Assembly (NCBI GenBank): GCA_018897475.1
Contig: JAHIKS010000110.1
Location: forward strand, 1 to 23,188
Direction: 5' to 3'
DNA from: Candidatus Altarchaeota archaeon
GTDB taxonomy: Archaea > Altiarchaeota > Altiarchaeia > IMC4 > QMZM01
DNA length: 23,188 nt
Position 1 is the stretch's first letter; every line of letters begins with the position of its first letter. Below the pieces are notes generated by a model. It did no database searches. It was not told where the DNA came from and saw only the letters and a program-made list of their open reading frames with translations. Both the position numbers and the translations under genes were made by a program. Below are positions 7,106 through 14,285 of this stretch, piece by piece.

Positions 7106-8551
7106 ATGGATATTATGAATGGGAGCATAAAAGCTTTACGTGCTGGCGGGACTGAGCTTACACGGCGGATGGATAGAAAAACTGGTTTATCTGATGTGAT
7201 CAACTCTATGAACCTGAAGCAGAGGGGCGTGCCCTTGGATAAGATCGCTCTTTCATTGGTCTCTGCGAGAATAGATCAGCCTAAGAGCGTATTTCAAAGC
7301 GTCAGAGACATAAGAGATAGGTCCTCAGCGTTGTTGGAGTTTGGCATTGATCCAAAGGACGTTCACGTGAAAACATACTATCGAGGGCTTGAAAAACTCG
7401 GAGAACATGGTGAGGACATATACTCCAAGCTCATGGACGCCGTTGATGAAGAGTTTGGCCTGGACCTTAGTGTTGTTTTCGCTGACTGGACATCGTCTTT
7501 TTTCCACGGAAACAAATGCACGATTGCAAAGTACGGGCATAGCAAAGATAAACGAAGCGATAAGAAACAGATCAAGATCGGGTTGGCGATGAACGATAAG
7601 CAGAACATACCGTTCTACTATTCGGTGGAGGACGGTAATGTAGTTGACATGGACCAGTTCAAAAAAGACTTTGAAGGTTTTAGTCACAGACTACCTGAGG
7701 GGTCGTTGATCGTCTTTGACAAAGGACCAAAGTCGGAGAAAAACTGCGACCTGGTTACAGACAAACATTGTCATTATCTGACGGCAGTCAAGGATTACAA
7801 ATATGTCAGAAAAAAGATGCAGTCAATCGACAAAACGCAGATGCAGCATGTGATGACCTACAAGACAGGTGAAAACGTTCACGTGCACGTGGAGAAGACA
7901 AACGGCATCTATCGCTACTTCTACCATGACGAACGCAGAGCAAAACATGACGACAAGAAAAGAAATAAGAAAATAAAAAAGACGCTCACCGAGAAGAAGG
8001 AGATGATGGATACACTAAAAGAGAAGGGCGTGAAAGCGTTGAAGAAGAAGCTGACAAAAAAGAAAGAGATAACAAAACAGCTCAACGATGTTGTTGTAAC
8101 AACCAAGATCACCATCCAGAAACGGCTCTGGAAAAAGACCGATGAAGAGATCATAGCAGACCTGGAGAAAGATAAAGACCTGGATGGCTTCTATGCCCTG
8201 GATTCAAGCAAGGAACTTGATCCCAAGGATGCTCTACAACTATACCGTAGAAAGGATAAGGTTGAAAAGCTCATAAGCGATCTCAAGAGCGTCTGCCAGA
8301 TAAGGCCGTTTAGAGTGCGGAGAGAAAATGCTGTGAAAGGCGCAGTTCTGATATGCATGATCACAGCCCTATTCATTGCCTTGGCTCAGCAGACAAGCGG
8401 CCTTGTAAAGAAAGCAAAGAAAACGATTGTGGACGCACTGAAAGGTTTGACACTTATTGTCGAAGTTGACGATTACGGCAACATTCTTGGCAGAAAATAC
8501 GCAAACGTGACGTCTTTCCTGGCAAAGTTGCTGGGTTTATCATTAGGATAG
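7106..8551 (+). CDS. IS4-superfamily (IS1634-like) DDE transposase
   Basis: The 481-residue product has the order expected for this group. An N-terminal DNA-binding part comes first, then the first catalytic Asp in VVFADWTS (about residue 127), the YGHSKDKRSDKKQIKIGL stretch typical of IS1634-like enzymes, the second Asp in LIVFDKGPKS (about 208), a very Lys-rich insertion (about 275-335), and the Glu in YRRKDKVEKLISDLKS. The last segment fits the Y-(2)-R-(3)-E-(6)-K signature with Lys in place of Arg. The frame is intact. The start is set by GGAGG 8 nt upstream of ATG 7106; an earlier ATG at 7101 is out of frame. Family placement is good; the exact subgroup is an estimate. Confidence 0.92.
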   Translation: MDIMNGSIKALRAGGTELTRRMDRKTGLSDVINSMNLKQRGVPLDKIALSLVSARIDQPKSVFQSVRDIRDRSSALLEFGIDPKDVHVKTYYRGLEKLGEHGEDIYSKLMDAVDEEFGLDLSVVFADWTSSFFHGNKCTIAKYGHSKDKRSDKKQIKIGLAMNDKQNIPFYYSVEDGNVVDMDQFKKDFEGFSHRLPEGSLIVFDKGPKSEKNCDLVTDKHCHYLTAVKDYKYVRKKMQSIDKTQMQHVMTYKTGENVHVHVEKTNGIYRYFYHDERRAKHDDKKRNKKIKKTLTEKKEMMDTLKEKGVKALKKKLTKKKEITKQLNDVVVTTKITIQKRLWKKTDEEIIADLEKDKDLDGFYALDSSKELDPKDALQLYRRKDKVEKLISDLKSVCQIRPFRVRRENAVKGAVLICMITALFIALAQQTSGLVKKAKKTIVDALKGLTLIVEVDDYGNILGRKYANVTSFLAKLLGLSLG

Positions 8552-8726
8552 ACAAAAAATATGGGTCTGGGGGATCGTCTTTAGTTTTTGGTTAGCCGTG
8601 AGGCTCTCCATTCTTGAGAAAAATTGTTGTTTCTCACCGCACTTACAGGAAAAGACAGGGCCTGTCTGCAAGTTTCGCAGACGAAACTTGCCAAATCCTA
8701 TAACTTCAAGCAATCAAAGAACTAAC
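8552..8726 (+). other. Non-coding right end of the IS with two or three hairpins
   Basis: This stretch holds no gene. It contains TGAGAAA/TTTCTCA arms (8615-8621 and 8630-8636), a near-palindrome AGACAGG-G-CCTGTCT (8653-8667) and a strong hairpin with GCAAGTTTCG arms (8668-8677 and 8682-8691). A T-rich patch at 8578-8590 shortly after the transposase stop may end its transcript. The hairpins could shield the IS from outside transcription. Confidence 0.5.
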
Positions 8727-8734
8727 TGTCAAAC

Positions 8735-9520
8735 TCAGGTTATTACAGTTCCAAGGTTCCTCTCGCCGAGGAGGGCTTTCTTCACGAGTCCTGGTTCAAG
8801 TGCACTTATTATCTCCGATTCGATTTCCAGCCTCATGAGCTCCCGGACCTTTCTTTGCATTCCACCTGTGACGTCGGTGGAGGTTGAACTGCCGATGTTC
8901 AGCGAGTCGATGTTCCCTGAATTAATCTCGGGAATTAATTTCGCATCCTTGTTCTCCTTGGGGTTCGAGTCGAATATGCCTGCGACATCGGTGACTATGA
9001 TGACTCTCGAAGCGTTGAGCTTCTTTGCCAGATATGGCACGAGATGGTCGCCGGAGAGGATAGATATTCCCTTCTTTTCATCTACAAGCACGTCACCGTA
9101 GGCAACTGGAATCAGGCCGATATTAAGAATTCCTTCCAATGCTTCGGTGGGAAAGTGGACCAGCTCCTCGTTCCTGAGGATTCCGATTGAGGAGGGCTGG
9201 AACTCCATTGCGTTGAGGCCGGCTTTCCTTAAGGCCTCGACGACCAAGAAATTCAATTTCTCCATCGAGTGATGAGTGATAGAGAAGCCCTCTATCTGTC
9301 TCTCGTCCTTGAGGCCTTCATGCAGCCCGTATTCCTTCGCAGGCACATGACCAAATGGTCCTGCACCGTGCACTATCATAAGGGGGAATTCCTTTTCCTT
9401 CCTTGCCTCGGAGATTTCGGCAGCAAGTCTCTCAAGTACCTCTTTGTTGACCTCTGCCTTCCCTTCGCCCTTCTTGGTTATCACGGAGCCGCCCAGCTTC
9501 AGGATTATGAGTTCAGCCAT
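8735..9520 (-). CDS. ipk: Isopentenyl phosphate kinase, C-terminus altered by IS insertion
   Basis: The product (261 residues) phosphorylates isopentenyl phosphate to IPP with ATP, the last step before idi2. Amino acid kinase fold motifs are LIILKLGGSVITKK (nucleotide-binding Lys), MIVHGAGPFGHVPAKEYGL (with the substrate His of this family), IPVAYGDVLVD, SGDHLVPYLAKKL, VTDVAGIFDSNP and DVTGGMQRKV. ATG 9520 overlaps the preceding dehydratase small-subunit gene by 8 nt; the TTG at 9526 is an alternative start. The stop codon lies inside the IS terminal repeat. Removing the IS and one target copy gives an original end ...GTVIRK followed by TAA (6985-6987), against the present ...GTVIT. The enzyme is probably still active because only the last two residues are lost. 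Confidence 0.95.
   Translation of the reverse strand: MAELIILKLGGSVITKKGEGKAEVNKEVLERLAAEISEARKEKEFPLMIVHGAGPFGHVPAKEYGLHEGLKDERQIEGFSITHHSMEKLNFLVVEALRKAGLNAMEFQPSSIGILRNEELVHFPTEALEGILNIGLIPVAYGDVLVDEKKGISILSGDHLVPYLAKKLNASRVIIVTDVAGIFDSNPKENKDAKLIPEINSGNIDSLNIGSSTSTDVTGGMQRKVRELMRLEIESEIISALEPGLVKKALLGERNLGTVIT
8740..8746. repeat. Target site duplication, right copy (TTATTAC)
   Basis: This direct repeat of 6993-6999 follows the right terminal inverted repeat. It encodes (minus strand) part of the last codons of the isopentenyl phosphate kinase. Confidence 0.9.
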
Positions 9521-9902
9521 CTTCAATAATAATTGAGTCGTTATCGATAATTACTTTGTCGCCATTGCTTATTTTGCTGATATCCACCCTGTCGAGGCAC
9601 GGGATGTCGGAGATTATGGCTCCCACAGCGACTATGGGCTCGCATTCCTGGTTTACAATGGCTGCCGGAGCGCAGTTGTTCTTCTTCAGCCTGTAGAGGG
9701 AATAGGAGCCCACAGTGGATCCTTTTCCATGAGGAAATATTAGAATTTTATCCTTTACTGAATTTCCTTGTAATTCGTGCCCTTCTTCCGTTATCGTTCC
9801 TGTCTCCGGGTCAATGCAACCGAAAAATGAAAGCGGGGAATCTGATTTGAGTGCCTCGCCCTCCGCCTTCCCGGCCCGTATTATTCTGCCCTTCAGCTCC
9901 AT
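9513..9902 (-). CDS. Phosphomevalonate dehydratase small subunit (AcnX small / DUF126)
   Basis: The 129-residue product has the swivelling-domain pattern of the AcnX small subunit: MELKGRIIRAGKAEGEAL, then SPLSFFGCIDPETGTI, LIFPHGKGSTVGSYSLYRL (with the conserved active-site Ser region), then NQECEPIVAVGAIISDIPCLDR. With the large subunit it dehydrates 5-phosphomevalonate to trans-anhydromevalonate 5-phosphate. ATG 9902 is chosen because the family starts here; the longer frame to 9965 only copies the large-subunit coding region. The start overlaps the large-subunit stop by 10 nt and the end overlaps ipk by 8 nt, so all three are translationally coupled. Confidence 0.93.
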   Translation of the reverse strand: MELKGRIIRAGKAEGEALKSDSPLSFFGCIDPETGTITEEGHELQGNSVKDKILIFPHGKGSTVGSYSLYRLKKNNCAPAAIVNQECEPIVAVGAIISDIPCLDRVDISKISNGDKVIIDNDSIIIEDG

Positions 9903-11101
9903 TTTCCGGTTATTGCCGCGTTGATGCACTGCTCCAGGGTCCCGAACCTGACGTTCAGGTTGCAATGAGAGGGTGCGTAGAATGCTGCCTTTCCTGCGTT
10001 GGTTGCCATGGTCTTGAAACCTAGTTCCTCGACTGGAGCCACAATCATGCAGGTGTCAGCAACAACCTTGGCTCCTGAGGATTCTATCTTTGCCACCTCA
10101 TTTCCTGCAGCCAGCATAATCTTTCTCGATGTTGTAATCCACAATTCTGATTTTATCTTTTTTCCATCCAGAAGATTTGAAATCTTTTTCAATTCATTGA
10201 GGGATGCGTGGGGGCAGCCAATCGCGATGAGGTCTATGTCCTGTGCGTCTGAGTTCAGAGATTTATAGCCGTCATCGAGGTTTTCTATGGTGAGGGTTTC
10301 GGGTGTAGTGCCTAACTCACCGGTAGATGTAGTGCCTAACTTGGCCTCCGGTGTAATCCCTTCAACATGATACAGCGCAACCGCCCCAGATGCAGCCATC
10401 GCAGCGCCGAGGCTCTTCAGAGAGTCGGAATCGGCTTGTTTTATGCCTTTGAAATAAGGGATAGAATTCCCTGCCTCCTTTCCGATGATGTAGCCAAGGG
10501 CTCCGAAGTCTGATATGCTGTTGAGCTCGCATTTAACCTCAACCAGAAGGTTCGGCTCCCGGTCCTCATCCAAATGAAGGCCGTATTCTGGGGTCCTGCC
10601 GGCTATTGCAGCAGCGAGGGCTGACGGTCCTCCCTCCCTGTTCGTCCTTGCGCCTATGACGGAATTGGCATAGGAAACTGCCGAGGACTCGCTCCATGCA
10701 ACATGTTCGCCCTGCTTTGGAAGGTTGCCGGCAAGATACGGGGTGCACGTACAACTTGGTTGGATTCCCATGCTCTTGTAGGCTTCAATAACTCTAATTT
10801 GCTTCTGAGCAAATTCATCAGAAATTCCTAATTTCTTCCAATTTTCAATGTCAATTCCAGCTGGATTAAGAGTCGTTGGAATTCTCACCTTCGCCCCCTT
10901 GTTGGCCCAGTCCTCCAGGAACTCAAGCCCTGCATCGCCAAGGTTCTTGTAGCTGACTCCTGCGACCTGGGCGCTGCTGACGGGGATGAATCTCCCGGCA
11001 TCATAGATTTTGCCGAGCGCGAGAAGGATTTCCACGGCCTTCTGGACTCCCTCCCCCTCTTCGCCGTCGAGCATCGACTGCTCTTCCTTTGTCAGTTCCA
11101 T
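9893..11101 (-). CDS. Phosphomevalonate dehydratase large subunit (AcnX large)
   Basis: The 402-residue product matches the AcnX large subunit, an aconitase-superfamily protein with a [4Fe-4S] cluster. Visible are MELTKEEQSMLDGEEGEG at the N-terminus, VSSAQVAGVSYKNLGDAG, SCTCTPYLAGN, WSESSAVSYANSVIGARTNRE, AIGCPHASLNE and VVADTCMIVAP followed by SHCNLNVRFG near the end, which supply candidate cluster cysteines. In the archaeal mevalonate pathway it dehydrates 5-phosphomevalonate. Start ATG 11101 lies 4 nt after the stop of the decarboxylase gene; the longer frame reaching 11191 is rejected. Around residue 262 the protein carries KLGTTSTGELGTT, encoded by two copies of a 14-bp repeat that also occurs in a distant gene. 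Confidence 0.94.
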   Translation of the reverse strand: MELTKEEQSMLDGEEGEGVQKAVEILLALGKIYDAGRFIPVSSAQVAGVSYKNLGDAGLEFLEDWANKGAKVRIPTTLNPAGIDIENWKKLGISDEFAQKQIRVIEAYKSMGIQPSCTCTPYLAGNLPKQGEHVAWSESSAVSYANSVIGARTNREGGPSALAAAIAGRTPEYGLHLDEDREPNLLVEVKCELNSISDFGALGYIIGKEAGNSIPYFKGIKQADSDSLKSLGAAMAASGAVALYHVEGITPEAKLGTTSTGELGTTPETLTIENLDDGYKSLNSDAQDIDLIAIGCPHASLNELKKISNLLDGKKIKSELWITTSRKIMLAAGNEVAKIESSGAKVVADTCMIVAPVEELGFKTMATNAGKAAFYAPSHCNLNVRFGTLEQCINAAITGKWS

Positions 11102-11105
11102 TGCG

Positions 11106-12377
11106 TTAGAATTCAATCTTGGCGAACTTCTCCCTCTCACGGTCGGAGGGGATTGTTGCGTCCAGCCCCACCTTGGAGGTGGTCCTGTCATCCTCGGCTG
11201 ACGGGTCTAGAGAGCTACCCGGCTCCCTGAAGGAGACTAGGTCCCTGTCGGCCTGGAATCTGGTTGCAACGGCCCACTCGACATCGGCCGGGTCGTGGAT
11301 GTCTACGTCAGAGTCAACGACTACTAGATGCTTCAGGCTCTTATGGGCCTTGAATGCGGCTTCTATGGCCTTCTTCCCGTCGTCGGAGTTCTTCTTGTCT
11401 ATCTGTATAACTGCGTGGAGCCATGAAGAGCCCCCGTGGGTGAGGAGGACATTTTTGCACTTACAAACATCATTGACTGCATTAAATATTACGGGCTCCT
11501 TGGGCATGCCCATCAGGAGTTCGTGCTCCTGTGAGGCGGGAAGAAGAGCCTGGTAGATTGCGTCCTTCCTATGAGTTATGAGATTAATCTCAATGACCGG
11601 TTCTTCCCGAACGATGTCGTAGGTCCTCGTTATGTCAGGGAACGGTCCCTCGGCATGCCTCTCCTTCGTTATTCTGCCCTCGAGGACTATCTCTGAATCG
11701 GCAGGAACAAATATGTTGTTAGTCTTGCACTTTACGAGCTCAAGGAGATGAAGGGAATTCGCAATCTTGAATTCATTTGTTTCAATTCCTGCTGAGATTG
11801 CTGCTGCAAGAAGAACGGAGGGGTGCAGACCAAGGCAGATTGCAATGTCCAACTCTCCGCCGGCCCTCTTGATATACTCCATCAAATCCCTGCTACAGAT
11901 TCTTGCAACCAGCTTGTTCTTGGAAATGGGGCTTGCCCGATGGAAGCTGAGGTTGAGACCGAACTCCATGTCGTTGCAGACAAAGACTCCCGCCGTGATG
12001 TAGGGGCCCATGTCCCCCTGTGTGTGGGTGAGGATCGGGAGCTTTGACAAGTCTACTTCTTTCTCAACGACCTCCTGACAGGGGGCGTTATCAGTTACCT
12101 TTGGCTCAGTCGGGTTGTTTATGGCCTCGCTGATTTTTTCTATTAAAGCGTCCTTCCCTACTCCAAGGGCCCTGGCGAAGTTCTCTCTGGAGGAGCATAC
12201 TCCTCCGAAGATTTGATAGGGGGAATTCTTTACTTTTTCAAATTGAATTATTTTACCAGAATTTTCATTAAGAATTTTTGCAATCTCCAGGTTTGGGTCG
12301 GCTTCATTGGAAATTTTTTCTACACCCACCTCAGATAGGAATTCACGCAAACTCATTTTATAGGATATCTTATCCAT
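11106..12377 (-). CDS. UbiD-family decarboxylase, probable anhydromevalonate phosphate decarboxylase
   Basis: The 423-residue product is a UbiD-type, prenyl-FMN-dependent decarboxylase. Motifs include YQIFGGVCSSRENFARALG, LPILTHTQGDMGPYITAG, RICSRDLMEYIKRAGGELD, LGLHPSVLLAAA, and ERHAEGPFPDITRTYD, which contains the Glu/Asp of the Arg-Glu-Glu/Asp active site. Generic UbiD homology would not define a substrate. Placement directly before the two phosphomevalonate dehydratase subunits and after ubiX points to decarboxylation of trans-anhydromevalonate 5-phosphate to isopentenyl phosphate, as shown for Aeropyrum pernix. ATG 12377 is the furthest plausible start; MSLREFL at 12356 is an alternative. 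Confidence 0.92.
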   Translation of the reverse strand: MDKISYKMSLREFLSEVGVEKISNEADPNLEIAKILNENSGKIIQFEKVKNSPYQIFGGVCSSRENFARALGVGKDALIEKISEAINNPTEPKVTDNAPCQEVVEKEVDLSKLPILTHTQGDMGPYITAGVFVCNDMEFGLNLSFHRASPISKNKLVARICSRDLMEYIKRAGGELDIAICLGLHPSVLLAAAISAGIETNEFKIANSLHLLELVKCKTNNIFVPADSEIVLEGRITKERHAEGPFPDITRTYDIVREEPVIEINLITHRKDAIYQALLPASQEHELLMGMPKEPVIFNAVNDVCKCKNVLLTHGGSSWLHAVIQIDKKNSDDGKKAIEAAFKAHKSLKHLVVVDSDVDIHDPADVEWAVATRFQADRDLVSFREPGSSLDPSAEDDRTTSKVGLDATIPSDREREKFAKIEF

Positions 12378-12472
12378 TAAATAATATTCGGCAGAGGAAA
12401 AATAGGGCTATATGGGAAATCAAAGATTTCCCATAACTTGCGGATTTCACATACCGCAAGTTCGTCGATTTT
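12378..12472 (-). promoter_or_regulatory. ubiX-ubiD spacer with two hairpins
   Basis: In transcription order, AACTTGCGG pairs with CCGCAAGTT (12435-12443 and 12454-12462, ten-base loop). Then TATGGGAAATC pairs with GATTTCCCATA (12411-12421 and 12425-12435, loop AAA), followed by a short U-rich tract on the minus strand (12396-12401). It is one of only two non-overlapping junctions in the isoprenoid enzyme run, and both have paired hairpins. Partial termination or RNA processing between ubiX and the pathway enzymes would fit. Confidence 0.55.
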
Positions 12473-13063
12473 TCAGTCTCCCGGAAGCCTGATGACGGGG
12501 CTGGCCTCGTCATACTTTACCCACTTCCTGTAGGCGCTGTGCTCTATGCCAAGGGCGTCGAGAATCTTCCCTGCAAAGAAGTCCGTTACGTCGTCGACAG
12601 TCTTCGGCCCATAGTAGTATGCCATATTCGGGGGCAGGATTATTGCTCCAGAAAGCTTCAGGTTGTACATGTTCTCGATTGCGGCGAGGCTTAGCGGCGT
12701 GTCCCGGGGCATAACGACGAGCTTCCGATTGAGCTTGAGCATATTTTCTGCACAGCGAGTTATCAGGTTGTCGCAGAAGCCGTTCGCTACTGCTGATAAA
12801 GTCTTCAGCGAGCAGGGGGCTATGACCATCGCATCGACGGGATTTGATGAGCTTGCGATGCCGGCATCGATTTCATCCTCGCTATAATGGAACGTTGAGA
12901 GGCTGCGAATCTCATCGGAATTCCCAAGCTCGTAGCCAATCACCTTCTTTCCAGACTCTGAGATAATGAGATGGGTCTCAATCCTCTTCTCCTTCAGAAC
13001 CTCCAGCAGCCTCATGGCGATTACGGCTCCTGAGGCCCCGGTCACTGCGACTATTACGCCCAT
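12473..13063 (-). CDS. ubiX: UbiX/Pad1-family flavin prenyltransferase
   Basis: The 196-residue product makes prenylated FMN from FMN and dimethylallyl (pyro)phosphate, the cofactor of UbiD enzymes. It shows IVAVTGASGAVIAMRLLE at the N-terminus, an ESGKKV segment, the SSNPVDAMVIAPCSLKTLSAVANG stretch, the DNLITRCAENMLK helix and RDTPLSLAAIENMYNL, all diagnostic. Being first in the operon that contains a UbiD-type decarboxylase gives it an obvious partner. It also closes a loop, since its prenyl donor derives from the pathway. A TATA-like box at 13086-13093 lies about 26 nt before the ATG, indicating a leaderless transcript. Confidence 0.95.
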   Translation of the reverse strand: MGVIVAVTGASGAVIAMRLLEVLKEKRIETHLIISESGKKVIGYELGNSDEIRSLSTFHYSEDEIDAGIASSSNPVDAMVIAPCSLKTLSAVANGFCDNLITRCAENMLKLNRKLVVMPRDTPLSLAAIENMYNLKLSGAIILPPNMAYYYGPKTVDDVTDFFAGKILDALGIEHSAYRKWVKYDEASPVIRLPGD

Positions 13064-13092
13064 AAGATTAGATTAGTTGATTCAGATATATA
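13064..13092. promoter_or_regulatory. Divergent ubiX/trm1 promoter region, 29 bp
   Basis: The ubiX TATA-like element (TTATATAT on the minus strand, 13086-13093) touches the first base of the trm1 start codon. The AT-rich ATAAGATTA at 13062-13070, about 26 nt before the trm1 ATG, overlaps the ubiX start codon. Both transcripts would be leaderless and the two promoters mutually exclusive. The TATA call for ubiX is better than that for trm1. Confidence 0.5.
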
Positions 13093-14193
13093 ATGATGCG
13101 CATTATAGAAGTCGTCGAAGGACGAACAAAGCTACTTGTCCCGAGGGAGGAGAAGCTGACGAAGAGGAACGAGGTTTTCTACAACCCGGAGATGGAACTG
13201 AACAGGGACATCTCGATTGCTGTTGCCAAGATTTTGAAGCCCGGGGAATTCTGCGATTTGTTAGCTGGAAGCGGAGCGAGGGGCGTGAGGATTGCAAAGG
13301 AGACAGGAATTACTACCGTAATGAATGATTTGAATCCGAAGGCTGTGAAGCTGATGGAGAGGAACTGCAGACTTAACAAGGTTAAGTGCAGAATCACAAA
13401 ACAGAGTGCTAACCAGCTTCTTGCAACCGAGAAATTTGAGTTTATAGATATTGACCCATTTGGCCCCCCAATAAGATTTGTCGACTCTGCAATTCAGTCC
13501 GTGAAGAACAAGGGGATTCTCGCTGTTACTGCTACCGATACCTCTGCGCTGTGCGGGACCTATCCGAAGGCGTGCAAGAGGAAGTACGACTCCGTCTCTG
13601 TCAGGACCGACTACTACAACGAATTGGGGCTGAGAACCCTCATCGGCTTCGTTGCAAGAAACGCACTCAGGCACGAGGCAGGAATCCAGCCCCTCTTCTC
13701 CCACTGCACGAGGCACTACTTCCGGACCTATGTGAGGGTTGTAAAGGGGAGGCGCAATGTAAATGAGACTCTCAGCAATATGAGATTCCTGCAGCACTGC
13801 TTCTCATGTTTATGGAGGGACTATAGGAATATCAATGAACTGGAGCAGGCCTGTGAGTGCGGCGGGAAGCTGGATACTGCCGGGCCGCTCTGGGCCGGGG
13901 AATTCGCGAACGGGAACTTCTGCCGTTCCCTGGAGAAGGAGCTGCTGAATTCCGAGTTCAATAAAAGGAATGAAGCCGTAAAACTCGCCAATCTCGTCGG
14001 TTCGGAGCAAAAAATCACCTTGCCATACTATAATATCCACAAAATCTTCAAGAAATTGAGAAAACCAGTCACATCAACGCCGGAAATAATGGAAAACCTG
14101 GCAAAAAAGGGCTTTGATGTGGAGAGAACACACTTTTCAGGGCTCGGAGTGAGAACAAATGCGGAAATTTCTGAGATTATCAAAGTTCTTTGA
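13093..14193 (+). CDS. trm1: tRNA (guanine26-N2)-dimethyltransferase Trm1
   Basis: The 366-residue product uses S-adenosylmethionine to methylate G26 of tRNAs. Family features are VEGRTKLLVP at the start, EVFYNPEMELNRDISIAV, the SAM-binding CDLLAGSGARGVRIAKE, DIDPFGPP (catalytic motif), TATDTSALCGTYPKACKRKY, and a C-terminal zinc-binding part (CFSC with CECGG). It ends with the winged-helix-like HFSGLGVRTNA segment. Length is typical for archaeal Trm1 (about 370-380). ATG codons at 13093 and 13096 are in tandem and cannot be told apart. It is transcribed away from the isoprenoid operon. Confidence 0.96.
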   Translation: MMRIIEVVEGRTKLLVPREEKLTKRNEVFYNPEMELNRDISIAVAKILKPGEFCDLLAGSGARGVRIAKETGITTVMNDLNPKAVKLMERNCRLNKVKCRITKQSANQLLATEKFEFIDIDPFGPPIRFVDSAIQSVKNKGILAVTATDTSALCGTYPKACKRKYDSVSVRTDYYNELGLRTLIGFVARNALRHEAGIQPLFSHCTRHYFRTYVRVVKGRRNVNETLSNMRFLQHCFSCLWRDYRNINELEQACECGGKLDTAGPLWAGEFANGNFCRSLEKELLNSEFNKRNEAVKLANLVGSEQKITLPYYNIHKIFKKLRKPVTSTPEIMENLAKKGFDVERTHFSGLGVRTNAEISEIIKVL

Positions 14194-14197
14194 ATTA

Positions 14198-14220
14198 TTA
14201 TTTTACATAATGTAAAATAA
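14198..14220. promoter_or_regulatory. Palindromic operator-like site, copy 1
   Basis: The 11-base arm TTATTTTACAT, a central A, then its exact complement. The 16-bp core TACATAATGTAAAATA (14204-14219) is repeated 63 bp downstream just before the winged-helix gene. It begins 4 nt after the trm1 stop and may also form a hairpin in that transcript. Confidence 0.55.
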
Positions 14221-14250
14221 CATATTCTTTATGTGAGTTTTTTCTATTTG

Positions 14251-14260
14251 ATATTTAAAG
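14251..14260 (+). promoter_or_regulatory. TATA box of the winged-helix gene
   Basis: ATATTTAAAG is centred about 30 nt before the ATG at 14286, predicting a transcript start near 14282 and an essentially leaderless mRNA. No Shine-Dalgarno is present. Confidence 0.55.
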
Positions 14261-14266
14261 GATAAA

Positions 14267-14282
14267 TACATAATGTAAAATA
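14267..14282. promoter_or_regulatory. Palindromic operator-like site, copy 2
   Basis: TACATAATGTAAAATA, identical over 16 bp to part of copy 1, lies between the TATA box and the start codon. A protein bound here would block transcription initiation. Its core TACAT-A-ATGTA is symmetric. Confidence 0.55.
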
Positions 14283-14285
14283 GAG

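Larger units (their letters stand above)
7000..8739 (+). mobile_element. Complete IS element (IS4 superfamily, IS1634-like), 1,740 bp
   Basis: The ends are 13-bp perfect inverted repeats: CCTGAGTTTGACA at 7000-7012 and TGTCAAACTCAGG at 8727-8739. They are flanked by the 7-bp direct repeat TTATTAC. Inside is a single intact DDE transposase gene on the plus strand with a structured leader and about 175 bases of non-coding right end. Intact ends, open frame and perfect target duplication suggest a recent, possibly active insertion. It lies in the isoprenoid operon, opposite to the direction of the host genes, and its right end supplies the stop codon of the isopentenyl phosphate kinase gene. The element contains no GAATTC, a hexamer that is frequent in the surrounding host genes. 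Confidence 0.93.

Noticed and set aside
8615..8691. Hairpins in the IS right end as a third copy of the operon spacer device
   Set aside because: They lie inside the terminal inverted repeats of the IS and therefore belong to the element, not to the host operon.
9903..9965. 21-residue N-terminal extension of the dehydratase small subunit
   Set aside because: The extension only reads the end of the large-subunit gene in another frame; the family begins at the Met at 9902.
11102..11191. 30-residue N-terminal extension of the dehydratase large subunit
   Set aside because: It overlaps the decarboxylase coding region in another frame, and the family begins at MELTKEEQ (11101).
13261..13797. 178-codon frame on the minus strand within trm1
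   Set aside because: It is a shadow of trm1, whose product has all family motifs.
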